A stretch of DNA of 64,000 bases from Halogeometricum rufum (GTDB taxonomy: Archaea; Halobacteriota; Halobacteria; Halobacteriales; Haloferacaceae). Of this stretch, positions 53,965-62,027 are shown piece after piece. The position numbers and the translations under genes were made by a program. The notes beneath the pieces are model-generated. The model was not told the origin of the DNA, did not search any database, and saw nothing but the letters and a program-made list of their open reading frames with translations. Positions within the stretch are counted from its first letter, which is position 1, and each line of letters opens with the position of its first letter. The stretch covers positions 930,001 through 994,000 of the forward strand of contig NZ_FOYT01000002.1 of NCBI RefSeq assembly GCF_900112175.1. Direction: 5' to 3'.

Positions 53965-55353
53965 ATGAGTGACCCGGCTCTCGAGGTGGTCGAGTTCCTC
54001 CTCACGGCCAATCTCTACTCCGAGAACCGTGAGTTAGACGAGAACGACCTCCCGCCGCGGTACCGCCGAGTCTTCTGGACGGACCCGCCGGACGACGAGA
54101 ACGAAGACGACGAAACGGCCCCCATCGGCATCGAACGCCCCCTAGTCGTGACCGACAGCGTCGCGCGGAAGGCCACGGGCGTCGAACGGCCGTGGGAAGC
54201 TATCTCCGACCTCATGTTCACCCAGCGCGAGGACTTCTCGGGACGCATCTCCCTCACGCAACCCGACATGGCCGTCGACTGGTACCTCGAACGGGCCGAC
54301 CGTGAGCAGTTGGAGACCAACCCGACTATCGCGGCCGCCGTCGAGGACCGCGACGACGTGGACGTGACCCACGCCGAGGCGCGCGAGCAGACCCGGTCGA
54401 TTCAGGCCGACCGCGTCTGGATAGACAGCCTCCTCGACCAGTACTTCGACGAGGAGGAGGACGCGGAGATGCTGGACCTCGTGCAGGTCCGCGCGCCCGA
54501 GGAGATAGAGATGACCCTCGAAGACCTCGTGCTGACGAGCGACCAGGAGGGCGAGATTCACAAGCTGATGAAGGCCATCGAACACCGCGAGTACCTCGCG
54601 GACATCGGCCTCAGAGAGATCGGCAAGATACTGTTCGTCGGGCCGCCCGGGACCGGGAAGACCACCGTCTCCCGCGCGCTGGCGCACGAACTCGGCCTGC
54701 CGTTCGTCGAGGTGAAACTCTCGATGATAACGAGTCAGTACCTCGGCGAGACGGCCAAGAACGTCGAGAAGACGTTCGAGGTGGCCAAGCGACTGTCGCC
54801 GTGCATCCTCTTCATCGACGAGTTCGACTCGGTGGCGAAGACCCGCCGGTCGGACGAGCACGCCGCCCTCAAGCGCGCGGTGAACACCCTGCTGAAGAGC
54901 ATCGACGACATCTCGCTCATCCGCGACGAGGTCATCCTCATCGGGGCGACCAACCACCCCGACCAACTCGACGCGGCGGCGTGGCGGCGCTTCGACGAGA
55001 TCGTCAACTTCCCCAAGCCGGACCGGCAGATGCGCTCGGACATCCTCCGCATCATCACGAAGCAGATGGACGTCACGGAGTTCGACCCCGACGACATCGC
55101 CGACCGGACCGAGGGACTCACCGGGTCGGACCTGCGCATGGTCCTCCGCGAGGCGGTCCTCGAAGCCCTCACCGAGGAGCGGATGGCGCTGACGCAGGAG
55201 GACATCGTCGACGCCGTCGAGGACTTCGAGGAGCGGGACAACCTGAAGAACATGGACATGATGTCCGACGGCGAGCAGTTGATGGCGGGCGACGGCGCGG
55301 GCGACGACGATCACTCGCACGACCACGACCACGACCACGACCACGACGACTGA
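53965..55353 (+). CDS. AAA ATPase with His/Asp-rich C-terminal tail
   Basis: This 462-aa single-ring AAA protein has an N-terminal domain (1-210) of unknown function that includes YRRVFWTDPPDDE and a helical stretch. Walker A is GPPGTGKT at 226-233; Walker B CILFIDEFDS is near 280-288. A lid with GLTGSDLRMVLREAVLEAL follows. It is close to the PAN/CDC48-like clade but has only one ATPase domain and no coiled coil. The C-terminus ends HSHDHDHDHDHDD, encoded by a CACGAC-type repeat, a possible metal-binding tail. The promoter box lies 28 nt before the ATG. The role is probably protein unfolding or remodelling; the partner is unknown. Confidence 0.88.
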   Translation: MSDPALEVVEFLLTANLYSENRELDENDLPPRYRRVFWTDPPDDENEDDETAPIGIERPLVVTDSVARKATGVERPWEAISDLMFTQREDFSGRISLTQPDMAVDWYLERADREQLETNPTIAAAVEDRDDVDVTHAEAREQTRSIQADRVWIDSLLDQYFDEEEDAEMLDLVQVRAPEEIEMTLEDLVLTSDQEGEIHKLMKAIEHREYLADIGLREIGKILFVGPPGTGKTTVSRALAHELGLPFVEVKLSMITSQYLGETAKNVEKTFEVAKRLSPCILFIDEFDSVAKTRRSDEHAALKRAVNTLLKSIDDISLIRDEVILIGATNHPDQLDAAAWRRFDEIVNFPKPDRQMRSDILRIITKQMDVTEFDPDDIADRTEGLTGSDLRMVLREAVLEALTEERMALTQEDIVDAVEDFEERDNLKNMDMMSDGEQLMAGDGAGDDDHSHDHDHDHDHDD

Positions 55354-55390
55354 GCGCGGTCGCCGGCACCGCCGTTCCCCTTCGACTACG

Positions 55391-55396
55391 CTTATC
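55391..55396 (+). promoter_or_regulatory. TATA-like box (CTTATC) for the PhnP-like gene
   Basis: CTTATC is centred 28 nt upstream of the ATG at 55422, in line with a leaderless transcript. Confidence 0.45.
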
Positions 55397-55421
55397 ACTC
55401 ACCCGTCCCCTACACCCGACG

Positions 55422-56246
55422 ATGCGCGTCACTCTCCTCGGCACCGGCGACACGACGGGGACGCCGACCGTCGGGTGCGACTGCGACACCTGCCGGGAGG
55501 CGAAAGCCCGGGGCGTGGAGCGCACCCGCTTCTCCGTCCACGTCGAGAACGACCGGACGGGCGAGTCGTTGCTCGTCGACTTCAGCCCCGACTTCCGCCA
55601 GCAGTTTCTGACGCACGACGTGCCCCTCCCGGACGCGGGCCTCGTCACGCACATCCACTTCGACCACATCGACGGCCTCGGCAACGCCTACCGCGTGTTC
55701 GAGGACCTGCCCGTCCACGCCGCCGACGAGACGGACCCGAAGACGGGCCAGAGCGTCGCCGAGACGGTCGCCTCGAAGTTCGACTACCTCGACCGCATCT
55801 CCGTCGAGGCGCACGCGCCGTTCGAGGCGTTCCGAACCTGCGGGCTGGACGTGACGCTCGTGCCGGTTGACCACCCGCCCCTCCTCTGCTACGGACTCGC
55901 GGTCGAGGACCCAGAGACCGGCGCGAAACTGTCGCTGTCGGGCGACACGAGTTACGGCGTCCCCGAGGACTCGAAGGCCGTGCTGTCGGACCCCGACCTG
56001 TTCCTCGCCGACGGCATCGTCCCGGCGTCGCTCTGCAAACACCACCCGCTCGGCGGGAAACACCACGACGAGGCCGGCGTCCCGCGGACGTTCGGCACGA
56101 AGCACATGACGCGGGAGGGGGCGCTCTCTCTCGCCGAGGAACTGAACGCCGCGCGAACCCGCCTCGTCCACACCGCGCACTACTACCCCGTCGAGGAGGC
56201 GTTCGAGGAACCGCTGGCCGTGGACGGCGAGCAGTACGACCTGTAG
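55422..56246 (+). CDS. PhnP-like MBL-fold phosphodiesterase
   Basis: This 274-aa MBL-fold hydrolase has the PhnP/RNase Z-related signature: GTGDTTGTPTVGCDCDTC with the zinc-binding Cys cluster, and THIHFDHIDGLG as the metal-His motif. Later LSGDTSYG and LVHTAHYYP supply further ligands. PhnP hydrolyses 5-phosphoribosyl 1,2-cyclic phosphate in phosphonate use; no phn genes are near. A cyclic-phosphate or tRNA-related substrate is inferred only. It follows the AAA ATPase gene by 68 bp and has its own promoter box. Confidence 0.88.
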   Translation: MRVTLLGTGDTTGTPTVGCDCDTCREAKARGVERTRFSVHVENDRTGESLLVDFSPDFRQQFLTHDVPLPDAGLVTHIHFDHIDGLGNAYRVFEDLPVHAADETDPKTGQSVAETVASKFDYLDRISVEAHAPFEAFRTCGLDVTLVPVDHPPLLCYGLAVEDPETGAKLSLSGDTSYGVPEDSKAVLSDPDLFLADGIVPASLCKHHPLGGKHHDEAGVPRTFGTKHMTREGALSLAEELNAARTRLVHTAHYYPVEEAFEEPLAVDGEQYDL

Positions 56247-56295
56247 CGGCGGCGCGAACCGGAACGTTTTGACCGCCGCGCGCGCACCGGCAGTC

Positions 56296-56481
56296 ATGAG
56301 CGACGTTCTCAGCCGCCTCCAGACCGCGATTCCGATGGCCCTCGTCGGGGGCGTCGTCTACACCGGCGTCTCGTACGCGGTGGACGGCCGCGTCGACTTC
56401 GTCGGCGGCGCGGTGTTCATGCTCGTGTTCGGGTTCGTCGTCACCGTCGGACTGGTGTACGCCGACCGGAGCGAGGAGTGA
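56296..56481 (+). CDS. Small two-helix membrane protein (unrecognised)
   Basis: This is a 61-aa protein from the ATG at 56296. It has an N-terminal hydrophilic stub (MSDVLSRLQTA), two TM helices (IPMALVGGVVYTGVSYAV and FVGGAVFMLVFGFVVTVGLVYA) and a tail DRSEE. No family is known to me. It lies 49 bp after the PhnP-like gene on the same strand, so it could be co-transcribed, and converges with DUF5787 by 21 bp. Confidence 0.55.
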   Translation: MSDVLSRLQTAIPMALVGGVVYTGVSYAVDGRVDFVGGAVFMLVFGFVVTVGLVYADRSEE

Positions 56482-56502
56482 GACGGAACCGAGCGACGCG
56501 TG

Positions 56503-57486
56503 TCACAGGAACCGGTCGAGGCCGCTCTGCCGCCGCGCGACGCCCGCGGGGTCGCGCACCCACGGCGTCCGGTCGTCGCGGAGTGCGGCGGCGTCGAGCG
56601 CCGACGGGTCGCCCGACTCGAACGCCCGGCAGTCCGCGCCGCAGTCGCGGCCGGGTTCGACGACGCAGTCGAACGCCGCGCAGTAGGGACGCCCGTCGTC
56701 GGTCGCACGCGCGTTCGCGCACGGCGGCAGGTCGTACGTCCGCCAGCCCTTGCCGTACGTCCGCTCTGCGACCCGCAGTCGCGCCCGTCGCTTCTCCGCC
56801 GCCGAGACGACGGACACGTCGGTCCGGAGGGGGCGTTCGGCCGCGAGTTCGACGCCGGCGGCGTCGGAATCGAGCGGCGTCGGCTCCCGGACGACCGTTC
56901 GGTCGCCCGTCGCGGGGTCGAATCGCCAGACGCCGACGGCCGCAGGGATGCGGTTCAGGTGCGCGCGAGTGACGTAGCTCTCCGTGGCGAGAATCACCTC
57001 GTCGAACAGGCCCAGTGAGACGTCCGTGCGGAGTTGGCGCTCCAAATCGCCCGGGTCGCCGAGGTCCGGTTTGTTCTCGACGCCGACCAGTCGGCCGAAC
57101 CAGTCGTCGGGGTAGCGCGTCGTCCGGCGGACGTACTCGCGCCCGCCGCGCCACTCCGACTCGAAGAAGCCGACGTCGACGGCCCCGTCGACGGCGTCTC
57201 TGGCGGCGTCGCGGTGGCAGTCGAACGCGTCGCGCCAGAACACCGCCTCGCCGACGCCCACGTCGCTGGTGATGGCGCGATGGGGAATCGACGCTTCGGT
57301 GACGGCCGCGCGAGCCTCGAAGGCCGGCCCGGGGACGACGCCGCAGACGTCGACGATGCGGCGGCCCGGGGCGGCGACGGCGGCGCCGAGTTGCCGACCG
57401 AGCACCCACTCCGTGGTCTGTTCGAGGTGCGAACAGAGCGCTACCTCGAAGGCGAACTCGCGCGGACGGTCGGTCCCTGCGGCCAC
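56503..57486 (-). CDS. DUF5787 protein with PD-(D/E)XK-like and Cys-cluster motifs
   Basis: This is a 327-aa haloarchaeal DUF5787-like protein. By eye it carries features of Cas4/RecB-type nucleases: an N-terminal Cys18 in FEVALCSHLEQ, a strand ending in D46 (RRIVDVCGVV), a later strand with E137-x-K139 (LVGVENKPDL), then a helix with Q151 (LERQLRTDVSL) and a strand FDEVILATE. Near the C-terminus five Cys (256, 269, 274, 282, 286) sit in PYCAAFDCVVEPGRDCGADCRAF. This looks like an Fe-S cluster closed by Cys18 in Cas4/AddB fashion. The nuclease reading is my inference. The start is GTG at 57486, with CCCTTTTGTCC 27-30 nt upstream. It converges with a small membrane gene. Confidence 0.72.
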   Translation of the reverse strand: MAAGTDRPREFAFEVALCSHLEQTTEWVLGRQLGAAVAAPGRRIVDVCGVVPGPAFEARAAVTEASIPHRAITSDVGVGEAVFWRDAFDCHRDAARDAVDGAVDVGFFESEWRGGREYVRRTTRYPDDWFGRLVGVENKPDLGDPGDLERQLRTDVSLGLFDEVILATESYVTRAHLNRIPAAVGVWRFDPATGDRTVVREPTPLDSDAAGVELAAERPLRTDVSVVSAAEKRRARLRVAERTYGKGWRTYDLPPCANARATDDGRPYCAAFDCVVEPGRDCGADCRAFESGDPSALDAAALRDDRTPWVRDPAGVARRQSGLDRFL

Positions 57487-57589
57487 GTACCGCCACCTGC
57501 GCGTGGCGCGGACAAAAGGGACACGAATACACTCAATTATCCGTCAGTTCACGGAAAACTACTTGAACGAGTGGGCGAGAACGTCCCGC

Positions 57590-58435
57590 ATGGATGGGGA
57601 GCAAGGGCAGAGACCCGACCGGAACGACCGAACCGACAGCGACGGGCGCAGACGCGGCAGACGCGCGTTCCTCGGCCTCACGGCCGCCGCGGGCGTCTCC
57701 ACGCTCGCCGGGTGTAGCACCACGTCGGGGACGGTGAGCGCGGCGCGACGGCCGCCGAGCGTGCCGGAGAGTCGGCTGGCCGAGGGGGGATGGGAACAGG
57801 TAGACGACGTGACACGGGACCCGGCGTTCGAGGAGTCGTTCGGGCCGGTGACGGTGACGGCGGCCACGCGGACGCTCCTGTACGAGGACGCCGCCCTCCG
57901 CGCGGCGATAGCGGAGAAGACGCTCGGACAGGCGGCCACGCAGTTCTCGACGTTCTTCGCCTCGCGCGTGACGTTCGACCCCGACCTGACGAGTCTCCCC
58001 GCCGGCGCGGGGCGGCAGCAACTGCTCGACCAGGTGGAGTCGCAGTCGCGGACGCAGTTCCGGAACCGACTGCAGGAGGCCGGACTCGCACCCGTCGAAC
58101 GGGTTGACACGGGGACGTTCGACGTGGCCGGCGGCGCGTCGGCGCGCCTGACCGAGTACGAGGCGACGTTCGCGTTCGAGGGGTTCTCCGTCGGCGTCGG
58201 CGAGGAGGAGATAACCATCGAGGGCGGCGAGATAGCCGTCTCGGGGCACCTCGCGGCGTGGATCGCGAACGACTCCGTCCTCGTCGCCGGCGGAGCTTTC
58301 CCCGCCGAGAACTTCGCCCGCGCGGTGACGAAGTCGCCCTCGGAGGCAATCGAACTCAGCGTCGACATCGACCTCGGCCTGACGCCGGCGGCGTACCGCG
58401 AGGAACTGTTCGGTCTGATGCGCCGCGTCGAGTAG
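57590..58435 (+). CDS. Tat lipoprotein (DUF6517-like)
   Basis: This is a 281-aa exported lipoprotein. The N-terminal 22 residues are charged. The twin-Arg [20 protein letters not shown] ends in a lipobox Cys42, so export by Tat and lipid anchoring are expected. The mature domain (about 60-281) alternates beta strands and short helices ([67 protein letters not shown]). It resembles the haloarchaeal DUF6517 family of unknown function. The ATG at 57590 is preceded by a TATA-like ACTTGA (about 57560). The gene stands alone, just before the aIF2-gamma operon. Confidence 0.8.
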   Translation: MDGEQGQRPDRNDRTDSDGRRRGRRAFLGLTAAAGVSTLAGCSTTSGTVSAARRPPSVPESRLAEGGWEQVDDVTRDPAFEESFGPVTVTAATRTLLYEDAALRAAIAEKTLGQAATQFSTFFASRVTFDPDLTSLPAGAGRQQLLDQVESQSRTQFRNRLQEAGLAPVERVDTGTFDVAGGASARLTEYEATFAFEGFSVGVGEEEITIEGGEIAVSGHLAAWIANDSVLVAGGAFPAENFARAVTKSPSEAIELSVDIDLGLTPAAYREELFGLMRRVE

Positions 58436-58527
58436 CGCCGCGCGACGGGGTCGAACTCCGCCGTCTCGCGCGGTCGGACGTGTCGCGGGACCACACAGCG
58501 CACGCTCCGCGTCGCGAGAACAGCAAC

Positions 58528-58577
58528 TTTATCAGTCGTTCGGGGCGAAACTTCCCCAAGATTACTCTCAGGAGGTC
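58528..58577 (+). promoter_or_regulatory. Promoter and Shine-Dalgarno of the aIF2-gamma operon
   Basis: TTTATC (58528-58533) lies about 48 nt before the ATG at 58579. This predicts a ~22-nt leader. AGGAGGTCA (58570-58578) provides a strong but very close Shine-Dalgarno, with 3 nt between GGAGG and the ATG. Confidence 0.55.
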
Positions 58578-58578
58578 A

Positions 58579-59811
58579 ATGGTGACACAAAACCCACAAC
58601 AACCGGAGGTGAACATCGGACTGGTCGGTCACGTAGACCACGGCAAGACGACGCTCGTGCAGGCGTTATCGGGCTCGTGGACGGACCAGCACTCCGAGGA
58701 GATGAAACGCGGCATCTCCATCCGCCTCGGCTACGCCGACGCGACGTTCCGACAGATTCCCGGCGCCGACCCGCCGGAGTGCTACACCGTCGAGGAGACG
58801 GACGAGGACGGCAACGAGACGGAGGTCCTGCGCACCGTCTCGTTCGTCGACGCGCCCGGTCACGAGACGCTGATGGCGACGATGTTGTCCGGGGCGGCCA
58901 TCATGGACGGCGCCGTCCTCGTCGTGAGTGCGACCGAGGAGGTGCCGCAGGCGCAGACCGAAGAGCACCTGATGGCGCTGGACATCATCGGCATCGACAA
59001 CATCGTGGTCGCGCAGAACAAGGTCGACCTCGTGGACCGCGACCGCGCGGTCGAGAACTACGAGCAGATTCAGGAGTTCGTGAAGGGCACGGTGGCCGAG
59101 GACGCACCCATCGTCCCCATCAGCGCCCAGCAGGAGGTGAACATCGACCTCCTCATCGACGCCATCGAGCGCGAGATTCCGACGCCCGAACGCGACGAGA
59201 CGAAGGCCGCGCGGATGTTCACCGCTCGCTCGTTCGACATCAACCGCCCCGGGACGACGTGGGAGGACCTCTCCGGCGGCGTCATCGGCGGGTCCGTCGT
59301 CGAGGGGAAACTGACGAAGGGCGAGGAACTCGAACTCCGCCCCGGCCGAGAGGTCGAAGAGGGCGGGCAGACCGAGTGGAAGCCCATCACCACCGACATC
59401 CGGTCGCTGCAGGCGGGCGGACAGATGAGCGACGAGGTCCGCCCCGGCGGCCTCTGCGGCGTCGGGACCGGTCTCGACCCCAGTCTGACGAAGGGTGACG
59501 CCCTCGCCGGTCAGGTCGCGGGCGAACCCGGGTCGCTGCCGCCGACGCGCGAGGAGTTCACGATGGACGTGGAACTGCTCAACCGCGTGGTCGGCGAGGA
59601 CGAGGAGACCGTCGAGGAGATTTCGACGGGCGAACCGCTGATGCTCACCGTGGGCACGGCGACCACCGTCGGCGCGGTGACGAGTGCGCGCACGGGCGAG
59701 GCCGAAGTCTCGCTGAAGCGCCCCGTCTGCGCCGCCGCCGGTGCGAAGATAGCCATCAACCGCCGCGTCGGCGCGCGGTGGCGACTCATCGGTATCGGGA
59801 CGCTGAAGTGA
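58579..59811 (+). CDS. eif2g: Translation initiation factor aIF2 subunit gamma
   Basis: This 410-aa GTPase subunit of aIF2 binds Met-tRNAi and the 30S subunit. G domain: [11 protein letters not shown] (G1), [11 protein letters not shown] (switch I region), [15 protein letters not shown] (G3), NKVDLV (G4). Beta-barrel domains 2 and 3 follow, with TRREEF-type strands and the C-terminal [16 protein letters not shown]. The Cys loop includes [11 protein letters not shown], with fewer Cys than in other archaea. It heads a core operon: its TGA overlaps the PIN gene's GTG by 4 bp. The ATG at 58579 is supported by the Shine-Dalgarno. Confidence 0.97.
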   Translation: MVTQNPQQPEVNIGLVGHVDHGKTTLVQALSGSWTDQHSEEMKRGISIRLGYADATFRQIPGADPPECYTVEETDEDGNETEVLRTVSFVDAPGHETLMATMLSGAAIMDGAVLVVSATEEVPQAQTEEHLMALDIIGIDNIVVAQNKVDLVDRDRAVENYEQIQEFVKGTVAEDAPIVPISAQQEVNIDLLIDAIEREIPTPERDETKAARMFTARSFDINRPGTTWEDLSGGVIGGSVVEGKLTKGEELELRPGREVEEGGQTEWKPITTDIRSLQAGGQMSDEVRPGGLCGVGTGLDPSLTKGDALAGQVAGEPGSLPPTREEFTMDVELLNRVVGEDEETVEEISTGEPLMLTVGTATTVGAVTSARTGEAEVSLKRPVCAAAGAKIAINRRVGARWRLIGIGTLK

Positions 59812-60251
59812 CGACAGAGACACGACACCGGACGGACAGCGAGGCTGACGCGGGCGGTGACGCAGCGACGACGACGGTCGTCCTCGACACCAACGCGCTG
59901 ATGATGCCCGTCGAACTCGACGTTCGCCTGTTCGACGAACTCGACCGACTGCTCGCCGCGAACGTAGACCTCGTGGTGCCGGCGCCCGTCGTCGGGGAGT
60001 TAGAGAAACTCTCCGCGGGTGCCGGGACCGAGGGCGTCGCTGCGAGCGTCGGGTCGGACCTCGCGGCCGACCGGTGCCGTGTCGTCGACACCGACGCGAC
60101 GTACGCGGACGACGCCGTGGTCGAACTCGCCGAACGCGGCTTCGACTGCGTCGTTACGAACGACAAACCCCTTCGCGACCGACTGCTCGAACGCGGCGTA
60201 CGGGTAATCGGTATAAGGGGGCACCACAAACTGGACATAACAGAGCCTTAG
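59808..60251 (+). CDS. PIN domain protein (FCF1-like, rRNA-processing type)
   Basis: This 147-aa protein has a PIN-type ribonuclease fold. After an acidic N-terminus, the first strand [13 protein letters not shown] has the conserved D27. Later acidic residues lie in [30 protein letters not shown], and the terminal strand is [12 protein letters not shown]. It resembles the FCF1/UTP23-like PIN proteins that neighbour aIF2-gamma in archaea and probably take part in pre-rRNA cleavage. The GTG at 59808 overlaps the aIF2-gamma stop (GTGA), so it is translationally coupled. rpo7 starts 7 nt after the stop. Confidence 0.85.
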   Translation: MTTETRHRTDSEADAGGDAATTTVVLDTNALMMPVELDVRLFDELDRLLAANVDLVVPAPVVGELEKLSAGAGTEGVAASVGSDLAADRCRVVDTDATYADDAVVELAERGFDCVVTNDKPLRDRLLERGVRVIGIRGHHKLDITEP

Positions 60252-60258
60252 CACTACG

Positions 60259-60837
60259 ATGTACAAACGGGTACGACTCAAAGACACAGTGGAGGTTCCG
60301 CCGGAGCATCTCGCTGACGTGACCCCGCAACGGGTCAAGCGACTCCTGCAGGACAAACTTGAAGGACGGATGGACGAAGACGTCGGGAGCGTCGTGAGCG
60401 TCACCAACGTTCACGACATCGGCGAAGGGACGGTTCTCCCCGGGCGCGCGGGCGTCTACTACGAGGCCGAGTTCGACGCGGTCACCTTCGACCCCGACAT
60501 GCAGGAGGTCATCGACGGACAGGTCGTCGAAGTCGTGGAGTTCGGTGCCTTCGTCGGCATCGGCCCCGTCGACGGGCTGCTACACGTCTCGCAGATCTCC
60601 GACGAGTACCTCGCCTACGACGGCGAGAACCAACAGCTCGCCTCGACGGAGTCGAACCGCACGCTCGCCGTCGGCGACTCCGTGCGCGTTCGCGTCGTCA
60701 CCAAGAGCATCGACGAACGCAACCCGCGCGACTCGAAGATCGGTCTCACGGCGAAACAGCCCGGCCTCGGCAAACACGGCTGGCTGGAGTCGGACCGACA
60801 GGCCAGCGAGGCCGCGACCGAAGCGGAGGGTCGATAG
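60259..60837 (+). CDS. rpo7: DNA-directed RNA polymerase subunit Rpo7 (RpoE')
   Basis: This 192-aa stalk subunit of archaeal RNA polymerase is homologous to eukaryotic Rpb7. It has an N-terminal RNP-like domain (MYKRVRLKDTVEVPPEHL ... VYYEAEFDAVTF) and an S1 RNA-binding domain from about 80 (GQVVEVVEFGAFVGIGPVDGLLHVSQI). The C-terminal tail is a short acidic extension. It forms the stalk with Rpo4, whose gene is not in the window. A TATA-like TATAAG (60212-60217) and CATAAC (60235-60240) within the PIN gene's end could give an internal promoter. Spt4 follows directly, ATG abutting the stop. Confidence 0.97.
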   Translation: MYKRVRLKDTVEVPPEHLADVTPQRVKRLLQDKLEGRMDEDVGSVVSVTNVHDIGEGTVLPGRAGVYYEAEFDAVTFDPDMQEVIDGQVVEVVEFGAFVGIGPVDGLLHVSQISDEYLAYDGENQQLASTESNRTLAVGDSVRVRVVTKSIDERNPRDSKIGLTAKQPGLGKHGWLESDRQASEAATEAEGR

Positions 60838-61035
60838 ATGGCCAAGCCGCGTCTGGCCTGCCGCGAGTGCCACTACATCAACATGCCCGACTCGCAGGCG
60901 TGCGAGAGTTGCGGGTCGTCCAGCCTCACCGAGGACTGGGCGGGGTACGTGGTCATCACCCACCCCGAGGAGAGCGAAATCGCGACGGAGATGAACGTGA
61001 CCGAAGCCGGCGGCTACGCGCTGAAGGTCAGATAG
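60838..61035 (+). CDS. spt4: Transcription elongation factor Spt4 (RpoE'')
   Basis: This 65-aa zinc-binding partner of Spt5 has Cys at 8, 11, 22 and 25 (CREC ... CESC), forming a single zinc finger. DWAGYVVITHPEESEIA and a beta strand follow. The small acidic/neutral fold and length match archaeal Spt4. The ATG immediately follows the rpo7 stop with no gap (TAGATG), indicating translational coupling. Spt5 is not visible in the window. Confidence 0.96.
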   Translation: MAKPRLACRECHYINMPDSQACESCGSSSLTEDWAGYVVITHPEESEIATEMNVTEAGGYALKVR

Positions 61036-61039
61036 GCGG

Positions 61040-61567
61040 ATGCTCCGGCTTCCAGCGGACCTGCGCGGCGAGTTCAAGGAGCCGTTCGGCTCGCTCTACA
61101 CCGACACCGAGGCGTTGCTGGCGGACGCCGGAACGCCGCTCGTCGCCGTCGGCGACGTGGTCACCTACCACCTGCGGACGGCCGGTCGGGTGCCGGACGT
61201 CGCCGTCGTCGACGGCCTGACGAAGCGGTCGGCCGTCGACGAGGCGGTGCGGCGGGAGCTGTCGGACCCCGAGTCGCGACTGGACGTGGCGAACCCCGCG
61301 GGCGAGATAACCGGCGCGCTCGCCGACGCCCTCGTCGACGCCCTCGCCGCGGACGGCCCCGTGACCGTCGTCGTCGACGGCGAGGAGGACCTGGCGACGC
61401 CGCCGGCCGTCGTCGCCGCGCCCGTCGGAGCCAGCGTCGTCTACGGCCAACCCGACGAGGGAATGGTGCTGGTCGAAGTGACCGACGAGGCGAAGGCCGA
61501 GATGCGGTCGCTGCTCCGGCGGATGGACGGGGACGCGGCGGCGTTGCTCTCGCGTCTCGAACCGTGA
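61040..61567 (+). CDS. GTP-dependent dephospho-CoA kinase (DUF359)
   Basis: This 175-aa enzyme catalyses the last step of archaeal coenzyme A biosynthesis, phosphorylating dephospho-CoA with GTP. It resembles the DUF359 archaeal kinase: LRGEFKEPFGSLYTD near the N-terminus, VVTYHLRTAGRVPDVAVVDGLTKR, NPAGEITGALADALVDAL, VDGEEDLATPPAVVAAPVGASVVYGQPDEGMVLVEV. The last segment is family-specific, so the call is fairly secure. The ATG at 61040 lies 4 nt after the spt4 stop, so the gene belongs to the core operon. Confidence 0.9.
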   Translation: MLRLPADLRGEFKEPFGSLYTDTEALLADAGTPLVAVGDVVTYHLRTAGRVPDVAVVDGLTKRSAVDEAVRRELSDPESRLDVANPAGEITGALADALVDALAADGPVTVVVDGEEDLATPPAVVAAPVGASVVYGQPDEGMVLVEVTDEAKAEMRSLLRRMDGDAAALLSRLEP

Positions 61568-61675
61568 GTGCCGACGCCGGCGAACGGCAAACGGAGACGA
61601 GAGTCCGGCTCTCGGGTCGTCTCGGCCCTTCGAAATCCTTTTACTCCTTTCGAGTGGAGATTAGCCCAACTGACT

Positions 61676-61993
61676 ATGGAAATCGAAGTCATCTCCGAAG
61701 ACGAGAACCCCATGTTGCACCGAACGGACGTTCGGTTCGAAGTCGTCCACGAGGAAGCCACGCCCTCCCGTCTGTCCGTCCGCGACAGCCTCGCGGCGAA
61801 ACTGAACAAGGACTCCGACGAAGTCGTCATCCACGCGCTCGACACGAAGTTCGGCATGCGCAAGACGGCCGGCTACGCGAAGGTGTACGAGTCGCCGGAG
61901 TTCGCCCGCGACGTCGAACAGGACTACATGCTCGACCGGAACAAGATCGAAGCCGAAGACGGCGAACCCGAGGCGGAAGCCGAGGAAGCCTGA
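61676..61993 (+). CDS. rps24e: 30S ribosomal protein S24e
   Basis: This is a 105-aa ribosomal protein. Family features: MEIEVISEDENPMLHRTDVRFEVVHEEATPSR at the N-terminus, SVRDSLAAKLNKDSDEVVIHALDTKFGMRKTAGYAKVY in the middle. The C-terminus is an acidic extension not found in non-halophiles. A T-rich box CCTTTTAC about 35 nt upstream could drive it independently of the preceding kinase. The gap to Kae1-Bud32 is only 34 bp, leaving no space for S27ae, which usually sits here. Confidence 0.96.
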   Translation: MEIEVISEDENPMLHRTDVRFEVVHEEATPSRLSVRDSLAAKLNKDSDEVVIHALDTKFGMRKTAGYAKVYESPEFARDVEQDYMLDRNKIEAEDGEPEAEAEEA

Positions 61994-62027
61994 CTCGGCC
62001 TCGCATCTCGCAGTCACTTCGTTCTCG

